64,000 nt of DNA from Pseudomonadota bacterium (lineage in GTDB: Bacteria; Pseudomonadota; Alphaproteobacteria; Rhizobiales; Phreatobacteraceae), in NCBI GenBank assembly GCA_020161695.1, contig JAIUOO010000019.1, forward strand, positions 41,212-105,211, given 5' to 3'. Made by a program: the position numbers and the translations under genes. Positions 7,247 through 16,003 of this stretch are shown one piece after another. The notes beneath the pieces were generated by a model, which was given only the letters and a program-made list of their open reading frames with translations, was not told the DNA's origin and made no database searches. Position 1 is the first letter of the stretch. Each line of letters begins with the position of its first letter.

Positions 7247-8080
7247 TCAGGCGTGAACGTCCTTCCAGACCTTCTTCTTGGTGAAGTAGGTCAGGCCGGC
7301 GAAGACCAGCAGGAACAGCAGAACCTGGAAGCCGATGCGCTTGCGCTGTTCCATGTGAGGCTCGGCGGCCCACATCAGGAAGGCGGTCACGTCGGCCGCA
7401 TACTGCTGCACCGTTTGCGGAGTGCCGTCGGAATAGGTCACCTGGTCGGGCTGCAGCATGTTGGGCATGCCGACGAAATTGCCGGGGAAGTACTTGTTGT
7501 AGTGCGTGCCCGGCGGCGTCTCGTGACCCTGCTCGTAGCCGGTCAGGAAGGCCTTCACGTAGTCGGCGCCATGCTCCTGGTAGAGCGTGAACATGTCGAT
7601 GATGAACCAGGGGAAGCCGCGCTCGTAGGAGCGGGCCTTCGGCATCAGCGTCAGGTCCGGCGGAGCCTTGCCGCCATTCGCCGCCTCGGCCGCCTTGATG
7701 TTGGCGAACGGGCCGGGAATGCGGTCGGAGGCGCGCGGCGCGCGCTCGGCCGGCTGGCCGTCATCGCCGATCTCGCGAACCTTGTGCTGCCAGTCGGCGG
7801 CGATCTGCGCGACCTGCGCGGCCGGAATCTCCGGGCCGCCCGGCTGCGACAGGTTGCGGAACGACAGGAGACTCACCGAATGGCAGGAGGCGCAGACCTC
7901 CTTGTAGACTTGGAAGCCGCGCTGCAGCTGCGCCCGGTCGTACATGCCGAACATGCCGGCGAACGACCAGCCGTAGCGCGGCGGGTTGAGCTGCTCGGCG
8001 GCCTTCGCCGCCGGCATGGCCGCGCTGAGGCCGATGAGGCCTGCGGCGGCGAGAACGAGAGAGAAACGCTTCATCGTCAT
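7247..8080 (-). CDS. petC: Cytochrome c1 subunit of the bc1 complex
   Basis: Membrane-anchored c-type cytochrome of ubiquinol-cytochrome c reductase; it passes electrons from the Rieske centre to soluble cytochrome c. The 277-residue precursor has a signal peptide (residues 1-28, cleavage after AKA). The haem c site CASCH is at 63-67, the probable axial Met205 is in VGMPNML, and a C-terminal anchor spans about 252-270. It is the last gene of petA-petB-petC, which matches the order of alphaproteobacterial fbc operons in which cytochrome b and c1 are separate proteins (unlike the fused form of Bradyrhizobium). That separation is a taxonomic clue. Confidence 0.97.
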   Translation of the reverse strand: MTMKRFSLVLAAAGLIGLSAAMPAAKAAEQLNPPRYGWSFAGMFGMYDRAQLQRGFQVYKEVCASCHSVSLLSFRNLSQPGGPEIPAAQVAQIAADWQHKVREIGDDGQPAERAPRASDRIPGPFANIKAAEAANGGKAPPDLTLMPKARSYERGFPWFIIDMFTLYQEHGADYVKAFLTGYEQGHETPPGTHYNKYFPGNFVGMPNMLQPDQVTYSDGTPQTVQQYAADVTAFLMWAAEPHMEQRKRIGFQVLLFLLVFAGLTYFTKKKVWKDVHA

Positions 8081-8101
8081 GGATCCTGTTCTCTCTTGCC
8101 C

Positions 8102-9421
8102 TCAGCCCTTGGTCTGCGGCGCGGCATTGGCGCCGGCGGTGACCGGGGCGCCGCCCTTCTTCCGCTCCTGCTCCAGCACGGCGTCGGCGATCGAGGCCGG
8201 CAGCGCCTTCGGCGTCTCGAACAGGCCGAGCAGCGGCAGGACGAGGAGGAAATAGGCGAAGTAGAGGCCGGTGAAGATCAGCGACAGCACCGTGTAGGGA
8301 TATTCGGCGGGCTTCGAGCCGAGCCAGCCGAGCATCACGCAGACCACCACGAAGGCCCAGAAGAACTGCTTGTGCAGCGGGCGATAGGCGGTCGACTTCA
8401 CCTTCGACGTATCCAGCCAGGGCAGGAAGGCCAGCACGGCGATCGCCGCGAACATGGCCAGCACGCCGCCGAGCTTCGAGGGGATCACGAAGACGATCAG
8501 GTTGATGTCGAAGGTGATGGCGCGAAGGATCGCGTAGAACGGCAGGAAGTACCACTCCGGCACGATATGCGCCGGCGTCACCAGCGGGTCGCCAGGGACG
8601 TAGTTCACGGCATGACCGAGATAGTTCGGCTGGAAGAAGGCGAACCACGCGAAGAGGATGAAGAAGCAGATGATGCCGAAGGCGTCCTTGATGGTCGCAT
8701 AGGGCGTGAAGGGCACGGTGTCCTTCTTGATGTCCTTCACCTCGACGCCGGTCGGGTTGTTCTGTCCCGTGACGTGCAGCGCCCAGACGTGCAGGGCGAC
8801 GACGCCCGCGATCATGAACGGCAGCAGGTAGTGCAGCGAGAAGAAGCGGTTCAGCGTCGGATTGTCGACGGAATAGCCGCCCCACAGGAACTCGACGATG
8901 GTCGGGCCGACGACCGGAATGGCCGAGAACAGGTTGGTGATGACCACCGCGCCCCACAGGGACATCTGGCCCCAGGGCAGGACGTAGCCCATGAACGCCG
9001 TTGCCATCATCAGCAGGTAGATGATGACGCCGAGGATCCAGAGGATCTCGCGGGGCGCCTTGTAGGAGCCGTAATACAGGCCGCGCAGCATGTGCACATA
9101 GACCGCCACGAAGAACATCGAGGCGCCGTTGGCGTGCAGGTAGCGGATCATCCAGCCGTAGTTGACGTCGCGCATGATCTTCTCGATCGAGTTGAACGCG
9201 AGGTCGACATGGGCGGTGTAGTGCATCGCCAGCACGACGCCGGTGATGATCTGGGCGACCAGCATCACCGAGAGGATGCCGCCGAAGGTCCAGAAATAGT
9301 TCAGGTTCTTCGGGACGGGATAGGCGATGAACGAATCATAGACGAGACGCGGCAGCGGCAGCCGGGCATCGAACCATTTGCCGATGCCGGTCTTCGGGAC
9401 GTAGTGGGAATGACCCTGCAT
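8102..9421 (-). CDS. petB: Cytochrome b subunit of the bc1 complex
   Basis: Eight-helix membrane subunit carrying haems bL and bH and both quinone sites. In the 439-residue product the haem ligands are His96 and His110 (YLHANGASMFFVAVYVHML) and His197 and His211 (HYLLPFMIAGVVALH). The Qo-site PEWY motif is at 288-291. The C-terminal tail beyond the last helix is Ala/Gly/Lys-rich (KKGGAPVTAGANAAP). It lies between petA (27-base gap) and petC (21-base gap) in one transcription unit. Here cytochrome b is not fused to c1. Confidence 0.98.
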   Translation of the reverse strand: MQGHSHYVPKTGIGKWFDARLPLPRLVYDSFIAYPVPKNLNYFWTFGGILSVMLVAQIITGVVLAMHYTAHVDLAFNSIEKIMRDVNYGWMIRYLHANGASMFFVAVYVHMLRGLYYGSYKAPREILWILGVIIYLLMMATAFMGYVLPWGQMSLWGAVVITNLFSAIPVVGPTIVEFLWGGYSVDNPTLNRFFSLHYLLPFMIAGVVALHVWALHVTGQNNPTGVEVKDIKKDTVPFTPYATIKDAFGIICFFILFAWFAFFQPNYLGHAVNYVPGDPLVTPAHIVPEWYFLPFYAILRAITFDINLIVFVIPSKLGGVLAMFAAIAVLAFLPWLDTSKVKSTAYRPLHKQFFWAFVVVCVMLGWLGSKPAEYPYTVLSLIFTGLYFAYFLLVLPLLGLFETPKALPASIADAVLEQERKKGGAPVTAGANAAPQTKG

Positions 9422-9448
9422 GGTCGTGACCTTCTAGCTGCGCTGGCG

Positions 9449-9991
9449 TCAGGCGGCGGCCGCGCCGGTGATCCGGATGCGCGTCTCGCTGACGAACGTG
9501 TACTGGGGAACCGGAAGGTTCTTGGGCGCAGGGCCCTTGCGGATGCGGCCGGACGTATCGAAATGCGAACCGTGGCAGGGGCAGAACCAGCCGCCATAGT
9601 CACCCTGGTTGCCCAGCGGCACGCAGCCGAGATGGGTGCAGTTGGCGGCGGTGATCAGCCACTTGGCGTGGCCTTCCTTGACGCGATGGGCATCGGTCTC
9701 GGGATCGCGCAGCGTCGAGATGTCGACATCCTGCGCGGCCTTGATCTCGGCCTCGGTGCGGTTGCGGACGAAATAGGGCTTGCCGCGCCACAGGATCTTG
9801 ATCTGCGCGCCGGCTGCGATGGAGGACAGGTCGAGCTCGACCGGCGCACCGGCCGCAACCGTCGCGGCGTCGGGCGCGAGTTGGCTGATGAAGGGCCAGA
9901 CCACGGCCGCACCACCCACTGCCGCCGCCGCCCCGGTCGCCAGGAACAGGAAGTCGCGGCGATCGCCCTCGGCATGTTGAACGCTTGCCAC
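9449..9991 (-). CDS. petA: Rieske iron-sulfur subunit of the bc1 complex
   Basis: 2Fe-2S protein that takes the first electron from ubiquinol at the Qo site. The 180-residue product has the twin-arginine motif RRDFLFLATG at 11-20 and one uncleaved membrane anchor (about 15-36). The cluster ligands are in CTHLGC (118-123) and CPCHGSH (137-143). The start codon is GTG (9991), preceded by AGGA. This is the first gene of petABC; its promoter must lie in the 337-base gap before the divergent trmL. Confidence 0.98.
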   Translation of the reverse strand: MASVQHAEGDRRDFLFLATGAAAAVGGAAVVWPFISQLAPDAATVAAGAPVELDLSSIAAGAQIKILWRGKPYFVRNRTEAEIKAAQDVDISTLRDPETDAHRVKEGHAKWLITAANCTHLGCVPLGNQGDYGGWFCPCHGSHFDTSGRIRKGPAPKNLPVPQYTFVSETRIRITGAAAA

Positions 9992-10328
9992 TCTCGTCGT
10001 CCTTTCGCTCGTCGGCCGGTTTCAGGCCCCGGATAGCGCCGCCAGCTCGGTCCGGCCCGCAAGGAGCCTGCCGTGGACCGCAGCCTGTGCCCGGCAGCCT
10101 TCAAGGGGCGCCGCCGCACCGGCCGGCCCATCGTCTGGGCATGGGAATCCACGCCGGGAAACCACCGTCGGCTGGCGCTTATTCGCACCGTTATAAGGTG
10201 ATGTCCAGTGCATGGCGCGGAACCCCGCGCTGCACTGCATCGCACCTTCGTCGGATGGGCGCGGCGGGCACCTGCCCTGCCACGTCCGGCTTGACCGGAC
10301 AGGCGCCGCGGCGCGAGTTCTTGGCGCC
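9992..10328. other. Divergent intergenic region between petA and trmL
   Basis: No gene supported. Two strong dyads are visible. One is the hairpin AGTGCA-tg-GCGCGG / CCGCGC-TGCACT (10207-10236) with loop AACC. The second is GTCCGG / CCGGAC (10284-10300) with a five-base loop. Neither is followed by a T-run, so they are not ordinary terminators. They could be operators or leader structures of trmL, or dispersed repeats. An AT-rich patch TTATTCGCACCGTTATAAGG near 10177-10198 is the best promoter candidate. Confidence 0.4.
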
Positions 10329-10796
10329 ATGATCCGCCTTGCGCTCTACCAGCCCGACATCGCCCAGAACACCGGCACCATCCTGCGGCTCGCCGCCTGC
10401 CTCGGGCTTGCCGTCGACATCGTCGAGCCCACCGGTTTTCCCGTCTCCGACAAGTCGTTCCGGCGCTCGGGCATGGACTATCTCGACCACGTGTCCTGGA
10501 CGCGCCACGACGACTTCGCCGCCTTCCAGCGCTGGCGCGCGGGCGAAGGTCGCCGCCTCGTCCTGATGACCACCCGCGCCGCCCTGCCCTACGCGGATTT
10601 CGCCTTCCGGCCCGGCGATGTCGTCATGGCGGGGCGCGAATCGGCCGGGGTGCCCGAGGATGTCCACGCGGCGGCCGATGCGCGCATCCTCATCCCGATG
10701 CGGCCGGCCATGCGCTCGCTCAACGTCGCGGTATCGGTCGCCATGGTCGCCGGCGAGGCGCTGCGCCAGCTCGGTGCGTTTCCGGACGGCGGCTGA
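10329..10796 (+). CDS. trmL: tRNA (cytidine(34)-2'-O)-methyltransferase TrmL
   Basis: SPOUT-fold methyltransferase that 2'-O-methylates the wobble base of tRNA-Leu isoacceptors. The 155-residue protein begins MIRLALYQPDIAQNTGTILR. It has the family motifs GRESAGVP (SAM-binding knot, about residues 102-109) and IPMRPAMRSLNVAVSVAMV near the C-terminus. I chose the ATG at 10329, because the frame upstream of it is not conserved and crosses a hairpin. Divergent from petA. Confidence 0.95.
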   Translation: MIRLALYQPDIAQNTGTILRLAACLGLAVDIVEPTGFPVSDKSFRRSGMDYLDHVSWTRHDDFAAFQRWRAGEGRRLVLMTTRAALPYADFAFRPGDVVMAGRESAGVPEDVHAAADARILIPMRPAMRSLNVAVSVAMVAGEALRQLGAFPDGG

Positions 10797-10851
10797 AGGC
10801 GAGATGGCCGCCCGAAGGCGGCCCGCTCGTCCCATCCGACATCCAGCAGAA

Positions 10852-10941
10852 TCAATAGCGGGCGGTCACCACACCCGGACCGGTCGAGAACAGGTAGTTC
10901 ACGCCGAGCTTCAGCGTGTGCACGTCATTGCGGAAGGCTTG
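10852..10941 (-). pseudogene. Decayed 3' end of an outer membrane beta-barrel gene
   Basis: Read on the minus strand these bases encode about 29 residues ending HTLKLGVNYLFSTGPGVVTARY and a stop. The intact outer membrane protein at 49989-50714 ends HTVRLGVSYLFSTGPSAVVARY; 17 of the last 28 residues are identical. Upstream the resemblance stops and the frame closes about 18 codons further on, so signal peptide and barrel are missing. This is the last strand of an Omp25/31-like porin left after deletion or rearrangement. The rest of the 10797-11084 gap holds no gene that I can see, apart from the dyad TGGTTA / TAACCA at about 11027-11046. Confidence 0.75.
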
Positions 10942-11084
10942 TGCTCTGAAGCGGCAGGACAGGCCGCAATCTCGCCGGGAAACCTCGCCTCATCGGGTTC
11001 ACGGGCCTTTGGCCCGGCGGGTGGAGTGGTTATATTCCGTTAACCACGGCCCGGCTGCGGGCCCGCGACCTCCGAAGGACCGGG

Positions 11085-11795
11085 ATGGATACGAACGCGA
11101 CCGGCAGGACATCCCTCACCGACACCATGCGCGCCATCCGCATCGAGGAGGCGGAACGGACCGGCGTGGTCGTGGCCCTGCGCGATGCCGAGTTCGCGCG
11201 CCTCGCGATCCTTCACGACCGCGTCCGCGCCGTGCTCGACCAGGTTCCCAAGGGCATCGACCTGTTCGACGCCGGCCTCACGCCCGGCGAGACTCCACGG
11301 CTGTGGATCGACATGATCGCCTTCGTCGAGATGGGACGTGACAAGCGCACCTACCGCTTTCTGCAGGACACGCGGAACGGCCGGCGCATCATGGCCGAGA
11401 GCGATGATGCCGGCGTGGTGGCGGAGCGGATCACCACCTATGTCGCGAGCCGCCTGATCGAGCGCGAGCGCATGCTGGCACTGCCGCCGGTTTCGCCCCT
11501 GCCGGAAACACCGGCCCTGCCCCGCGCCGACATGCCCGCGGCCATTCTCGACAGGCCGCAGCCCGCCGCCGCAGCCGCGGAGACGAGGTCGCCGATGCCG
11601 CAGGCAGCGCTGGCGCCCGCGGCGACCCCGGGCACGGCCCAGCCGGATGCCCCCGCTGGAGCCCTGCCGGCCGCTCGGCCGACAAGGAGTGGCATCAGCT
11701 TCTCGGGGCTTGGCGGCTTCGTCCTGTTCCTGCTCGGCCTTGCCGCCGGCGCGGGCGGCCTTCTGGCCGTCGCCCAGCTCGCGACTCGGCTCTAG
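11085..11795 (+). CDS. Uncharacterised protein with C-terminal membrane anchor
   Basis: I do not recognise a named family. In the 236-residue product, residues 1-130 are a soluble, helix-rich domain (RLAILHDRVRAVLDQVPKGI, then DMIAFVEMGRDKRTYRFL, AERITTYVASRLIERERML). A Pro/Ala-rich linker spans about 135-205, and a single hydrophobic segment GGFVLFLLGLAAGAGGLLAV (about 211-230) ends the protein. This is the plan of a cytoplasmic domain tethered to the inner membrane by its tail. It precedes the aldehyde dehydrogenase gene by 118 bases; no functional link is evident. Confidence 0.75.
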   Translation: MDTNATGRTSLTDTMRAIRIEEAERTGVVVALRDAEFARLAILHDRVRAVLDQVPKGIDLFDAGLTPGETPRLWIDMIAFVEMGRDKRTYRFLQDTRNGRRIMAESDDAGVVAERITTYVASRLIERERMLALPPVSPLPETPALPRADMPAAILDRPQPAAAAAETRSPMPQAALAPAATPGTAQPDAPAGALPAARPTRSGISFSGLGGFVLFLLGLAAGAGGLLAVAQLATRL

Positions 11796-11913
11796 GGATC
11801 GCCGCCCGCAGGGTCTCCCATGCATGCGGCACCTTTCCCGGGCGCATCGTCGCGGCTAGCTTGCGCGCCGACATGCCGGCCACCTCCGGCCCCGAACCGT
11901 CCGGGAGGACACC

Positions 11914-13389
11914 ATGACCCTTTCAGCAACGCTTGCCGGCAGCGCCCCGCGCAAGGTCTTCAACATCGTCGACGGCAAGCAGACGGAAGCCGCAGACGGC
12001 CGCGTCATCGACGCGATCGGCCCGTCTGACGGTGCGGTCATCGCGTACATGCCGCGTTCCGGCGCATCCGATATCGACAAGGCGGTCGCCGCCGCGCGCA
12101 AGGCCTTCGAGGAAGGCCCGTGGAGCCGCATGACGGCCACGGAGCGCGGCCGACTGCTGGTGAAGATCGGCGAAGCGATTCTCGCCCACCACGACGAACT
12201 GTCGCTGCTGGAGAGCATCGACACCGGCAAGCCCGCCCGCCAGGGCAAGGCCGACATCACCGCGACCGCCCGTTATTTCGAGTTCTACGGCACCGCCGCC
12301 GACAAGGTGCATGGCGAGACCATTCCCTTCCTCAACGGCTACACCGTCGCCGTCGTCCGCGATCCCCACGGCGTCACCGGCCATATCGTGCCGTGGAACT
12401 ACCCCGCGCAGATCTTCGGCCGGTCGGTCGCAGCCTCGCTCGCCTGCGGCAACACCTGCGTCGTGAAGCCTGCCGAGGACGCCTGCCTGTCGCTCCTGCG
12501 CATTTCCGAACTGGCGCTCGAGGTCGGCTTCCCGCCGGGCGTTCTCAACATCCTTTCGGGTCTCGGCGAGGAGGCGGGCGCGGCCCTGTCCAGCCATCGC
12601 GGCATCGATTTCGTGTCCTTCACCGGCTCCCCCGAGGTCGGCACGCTGATCCAGACGGCTGCCGCGAAGAACCATATCGGCTGCACGCTGGAGCTCGGCG
12701 GCAAGTCGCCCCAGATCGTCTTCGCGGACGCCGATTTCGACGCGGCGGTGCCGACCCTCGTCAACGCCATCGTCCAGAACGGCGGCCAGACCTGCTCGGC
12801 GGGCTCGCGCATGCTGGTCGAGCGGGCGGCCTATGACGAGCTGGTCTCGCGCGTCGCCGACCGCTTCAGGACCGTTCGCGTCGGCACCTGGGACATGGAC
12901 CTCGACTGCGGCCCGATGATCAATGCCGGCCAGAAAAGCCGAGTCGAGGGTTTCGTCGCCCGCGCCCGCGCCGAGGGCGTGCCCGTCATCGCCGAAGGCC
13001 AGCTGGCCCCCAACCTGCCGCCGGGCGGCTTCTACGTCGCGCCGACCCTGTTCGGCCCGGTGCCGCGCTCGAACGCGCTGGCGCAGGACGAGGTCTTTGG
13101 TCCGGTCCTCTCGGCCATTCCCTTCGACGACGAGGCCGATGCCGTCCGCCTCGCCAACGGCACCGATTTCGGCCTTGTCGCCGGCGTCTGGAGCCGTGAC
13201 GCGAAGCGCTCCATGCGGGTTGCGCGCGCCATGCGCTGCGGCCAGGTCTTCGTCAACGGCTATGGCGCGGGCGGCGGCATCGAACTGCCCTTCGGCGGCG
13301 TCAAGAAATCCGGCCACGGCCGCGAGAAGGGCTTCGAGGCACTCTACGAGTTCTCCGCCTCCAAGACCGTCGTCATCAATCACGGCTGA
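11914..13389 (+). CDS. Aldehyde dehydrogenase family protein
   Basis: NAD(P)-dependent oxidation of an aldehyde to a carboxylate; substrate not identifiable. The 491-residue protein has every catalytic element: Lys185 in VVKPAE, the Rossmann segment FTGSPEVG (236-243), general base Glu260 in LELGGKSP and nucleophile Cys294 in GGQTCSAGSR. The strong site GGGAGGA precedes the ATG. It heads a run of same-strand genes (ALDH, SDR, FAH-family hydrolase, acetyltransferase) with gaps of 89, 56 and -4 bases. This arrangement resembles catabolic clusters for hydroxy acids or sugar acids, so an aldehyde intermediate of such a route is a reasonable guess. Confidence 0.95.
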   Translation: MTLSATLAGSAPRKVFNIVDGKQTEAADGRVIDAIGPSDGAVIAYMPRSGASDIDKAVAAARKAFEEGPWSRMTATERGRLLVKIGEAILAHHDELSLLESIDTGKPARQGKADITATARYFEFYGTAADKVHGETIPFLNGYTVAVVRDPHGVTGHIVPWNYPAQIFGRSVAASLACGNTCVVKPAEDACLSLLRISELALEVGFPPGVLNILSGLGEEAGAALSSHRGIDFVSFTGSPEVGTLIQTAAAKNHIGCTLELGGKSPQIVFADADFDAAVPTLVNAIVQNGGQTCSAGSRMLVERAAYDELVSRVADRFRTVRVGTWDMDLDCGPMINAGQKSRVEGFVARARAEGVPVIAEGQLAPNLPPGGFYVAPTLFGPVPRSNALAQDEVFGPVLSAIPFDDEADAVRLANGTDFGLVAGVWSRDAKRSMRVARAMRCGQVFVNGYGAGGGIELPFGGVKKSGHGREKGFEALYEFSASKTVVINHG

Positions 13390-13478
13390 ACGCGCGCATT
13401 TTCAGGCGAAGCTGGCACCGTTTCGCGTGAAGAAAATGCGGCATGACTGATACACAAGCATCCCAACAGGGGGATTCC

Positions 13479-14225
13479 ATGCGTCTCAAGGACAAGGTCG
13501 CCATCGTCACCGGCGGCGCGCAGGGCTTCGGGCTCGGCATCGTGCAGACTTTTGCCAGGGAGGGCGCCAGGGTCGTCGTCCTCGATCTCAACGAGGAAGG
13601 CGCCAAGGCCGCCGCCAAGCCGTTCGGCCGCAAGGCCTTCGGCATGAAGTGCGATGTCTCCAAGGCGAAGGACGTCCAGCGTGCTGTCGCCAAGACCGTC
13701 GAGCGCTTCGGCACGGTCGATGTGCTGATCAACAATGCCGGCACCTCGCACCGCAACCGCCCCATGCTGGAAGTCGACGAGGAGACCTTCGACCGGGTCT
13801 TCGACGTTAACGTGAAGTCGATCTTCCACTTTGCCCACGCCGTGGTGCCGGTCATGCGGCAGAACGGCGGCGGCGCAATCATCAATGTCGGCTCGACCGC
13901 GGGCCTCCGCCCCCGCCCCGGCCTTGCCTGGTACAATGCCTCCAAGGGCGCGGTGAACCTCCTGTCGAAGTCGATGGCGGTGGAACTGGCGCCCGACAAG
14001 ATCCGCGTCTGCGCCCTCGCGCCGGTTGCGGGCGACACGCCGCTGCTGGGCATGTTCATGGGCGAGGACACGCCGGAAATGCGCAAGAAGTTCATCGCCT
14101 CCATCCCGATGGGCCGCCTGTCGACGCCGCAGGACATTGCCGACGCGGCGCTGTTCCTCGCCGCCGATCCCGGCAACTTCCTCACCGGCGTGGTGCTGGA
14201 GGTCGATGGCGGGCGCTGCATCTAG
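13479..14225 (+). CDS. SDR family NAD(P)-dependent oxidoreductase
   Basis: Classical short-chain dehydrogenase/reductase of 248 residues. The cofactor motif TGGAQGFG is at 11-18, NNAG at 85-88, and the catalytic Ser139, Tyr152 and Lys156 lie in VGST and YNASK. Asp at the end of the second strand (VVVLDLN) favours NAD over NADP. I chose the ATG at 13479 because GGGGGA stands directly upstream; an in-frame ATG at 13443 lacks a ribosome site and would add twelve residues. It is placed between an aldehyde dehydrogenase and a FAH-family hydrolase, probably as one operon. Confidence 0.93.
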   Translation: MRLKDKVAIVTGGAQGFGLGIVQTFAREGARVVVLDLNEEGAKAAAKPFGRKAFGMKCDVSKAKDVQRAVAKTVERFGTVDVLINNAGTSHRNRPMLEVDEETFDRVFDVNVKSIFHFAHAVVPVMRQNGGGAIINVGSTAGLRPRPGLAWYNASKGAVNLLSKSMAVELAPDKIRVCALAPVAGDTPLLGMFMGEDTPEMRKKFIASIPMGRLSTPQDIADAALFLAADPGNFLTGVVLEVDGGRCI

Positions 14226-14281
14226 GAGCGCCCACGGCAGATTGGGCACCGGTTTCGCGGTTCGGGAATGTGACAAGCACG

Positions 14282-15451
14282 ATGACCTTCACCCTTGCCC
14301 CTGAGACCACCCTCCCCGCCGACGGGCTGACGGGAACGCTCGTCGGTCGCGTCCAGAGACCCGGCCTCGGCCCCTCGGTCGCCGCCATCCGCGATGGCGG
14401 CGTCTTCGACGTGACGGCCGCCTTCCCGACGACGGCCGACCTGTTCGACCTCGCCGATCCCGCCTCTGCGGTCGCCGCCATTCCCGGCGAGCGCATCGGC
14501 GATCTGGCCGCCATCCTCGCCAACAGTGTCGAAACAGCCCGCGACCCGGCGAGGCCCTATCTGCTTTCCCCCATCGACGTGCAGGCGGTGAAGGCGGCCG
14601 GCGTCACCTTCGCCGTTTCGATGGTCGAGCGGGTCATCGAGGAACAGGCCAAGGGCGATCCGGCACGCGCCTCGGCGATCCGCGCCGAGATCGGCGACAT
14701 CATCGGCGGCGAGTTGAAGGGTCTGAAGCCCGGCTCGCCGGAAGCAGCAGCCCTGAAGAAGCACCTGCAGCAGCGCGGGCTCTGGTCGCAATATCTCGAA
14801 GTCGGCATCGGCCCGGATGCGGAGGTCTTCACCAAGGCTCCCGTGCTGTCCTCGGTCGGCACCGGCGCGGATGTCGGCATCCACCCGATCTCGACCTGGA
14901 ACAACCCGGAGCCCGAGGTTGTCCTGGTCATCTCCTCGGCGGGTCGCATCGTTGGCGCGACGCTCGGCAACGACGTCAACCTGCGCGATGTCGAGGGCCG
15001 CTCGGCCCTCCTGCTCGGCAAGGCGAAGGACAACAACGCCTCCGCCGCGCTCGGCCCCTTCGTGCGCCTGTTCGATGGGAGTTTCGGCATCGGCCATGTC
15101 CGCCGGATGAAGGTGCAGTTGAAGGTGACCGGCGAGGACGGCTTCGTCATGGACGGACGCAGCGACATGGCCGCGATCTCCCGCGACGTCGAGGACCTCG
15201 CGAAACAGGCCATCGGCCCGCACCATCAATATCCCGACGGACTGGTGCTCTATTGCGGCACGCTGTTCGCGCCGATCCAGGACCGCGATGCGCCGGGACA
15301 GGGCTTCACGCACAAGGTCGGCGATATCGTCACCATCGCCAGCGACGAGCTCGGCGCGCTCACCAACCGTGTCCGTCTGTCGACCGAATGCGCGCCCTGG
15401 ACCGGTGGCATCCGCGCGCTGATGGCGAGCCTCACCGCGCGCCGGGCATGA
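14282..15451 (+). CDS. Fumarylacetoacetate hydrolase (FAH) family protein
   Basis: Member of the FAH superfamily, whose enzymes hydrolyse, hydrate or decarboxylate beta-diketo or 2-keto acids at a divalent-metal site. In the 389-residue product the C-terminal FAH core shows the metal-binding glutamates in NNPEPEVVLVIS, then TLGNDVNLRDVEG, LGKAKDNNASAALGPFV and a late HKVGDIVTIAS. The N-terminal 130 residues form the usual SH3-like region. The start could also be GTG 14270. The stop overlaps the next gene (ATGA). With the adjacent ALDH and SDR it may act on a 2-keto-3-deoxy sugar acid; this is inference from context only. Confidence 0.88.
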   Translation: MTFTLAPETTLPADGLTGTLVGRVQRPGLGPSVAAIRDGGVFDVTAAFPTTADLFDLADPASAVAAIPGERIGDLAAILANSVETARDPARPYLLSPIDVQAVKAAGVTFAVSMVERVIEEQAKGDPARASAIRAEIGDIIGGELKGLKPGSPEAAALKKHLQQRGLWSQYLEVGIGPDAEVFTKAPVLSSVGTGADVGIHPISTWNNPEPEVVLVISSAGRIVGATLGNDVNLRDVEGRSALLLGKAKDNNASAALGPFVRLFDGSFGIGHVRRMKVQLKVTGEDGFVMDGRSDMAAISRDVEDLAKQAIGPHHQYPDGLVLYCGTLFAPIQDRDAPGQGFTHKVGDIVTIASDELGALTNRVRLSTECAPWTGGIRALMASLTARRA

Positions 15452-15927
15452 CCGGTCTCGCCGCGCCGGACGGCCTGATCGGCCGCGACGGCGAGGTATC
15501 GCTCGTGCTGAGCGGCCTGCATCCGGCCGACGCGGCCAGGGGCTGGTTCCCCTATTACACATTCGCGATCGCGGCCGGCGGCGAGCCGGCAGGCGCCATC
15601 CGCCTGCGGGTCGGCGACGGGCCTGACCTCGTGCTCTATGGCGGCCATGTCGGCTACGAGGTGCTGCCGGCCTTCCGCGGCCGGCGCTATGCCGAACGCG
15701 CCTGCCGCCTGCTGTTCCCACTGATGCGGGCCAACGGCCAGCACGAGGTCTGGATCACCTGCAACCCCGACAATGCCGCCTCGCGGCGCACCTGCGAGCG
15801 GCTCGGGGCGCGGTTCGTGGAGATCGTCGCGCTGCCGCGCGACAGCGACATGTACCTGCGCGGCGAACGCGAGAAATGCCGATACCGGCTCTTGGTCCCG
15901 CCAGCCGGTTTCGACACCCACGCCTGA
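15448..15927 (+). CDS. GNAT family N-acetyltransferase
   Basis: Acetyl-CoA dependent acyltransferase of 159 residues. The acetyl-CoA loop is visible as VGYEVLPAFRGRRYAERACR (about residues 69-88), followed by the beta-bulge strand VWITCNPDNAASRRTCERLGA (about 106-126). Both are typical of the RimJ/RimL-like branch. Its ATG lies inside the stop codon of the FAH-family gene (ATGA overlap), so it is translationally coupled and belongs to that operon. The acceptor is unknown. Confidence 0.88.
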   Translation: MTGLAAPDGLIGRDGEVSLVLSGLHPADAARGWFPYYTFAIAAGGEPAGAIRLRVGDGPDLVLYGGHVGYEVLPAFRGRRYAERACRLLFPLMRANGQHEVWITCNPDNAASRRTCERLGARFVEIVALPRDSDMYLRGEREKCRYRLLVPPAGFDTHA

Positions 15928-16003
15928 TCCCCGGCGGCGCCGGCTGTGATCAGCCCGTCACCGAGCACGGCTAGCCTCCATCCCGTCCCAACAGGAGGCA
16001 GCA

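Noticed and set aside
7145..10036. A 963-codon plus-strand open frame opposite petABC and mtnP
   Set aside because: It is antisense to well-recognised bc1 genes, has no recognisable domain and consists of Arg/Gly/Ala/Asp-rich sequence typical of antisense frames in GC-rich DNA.
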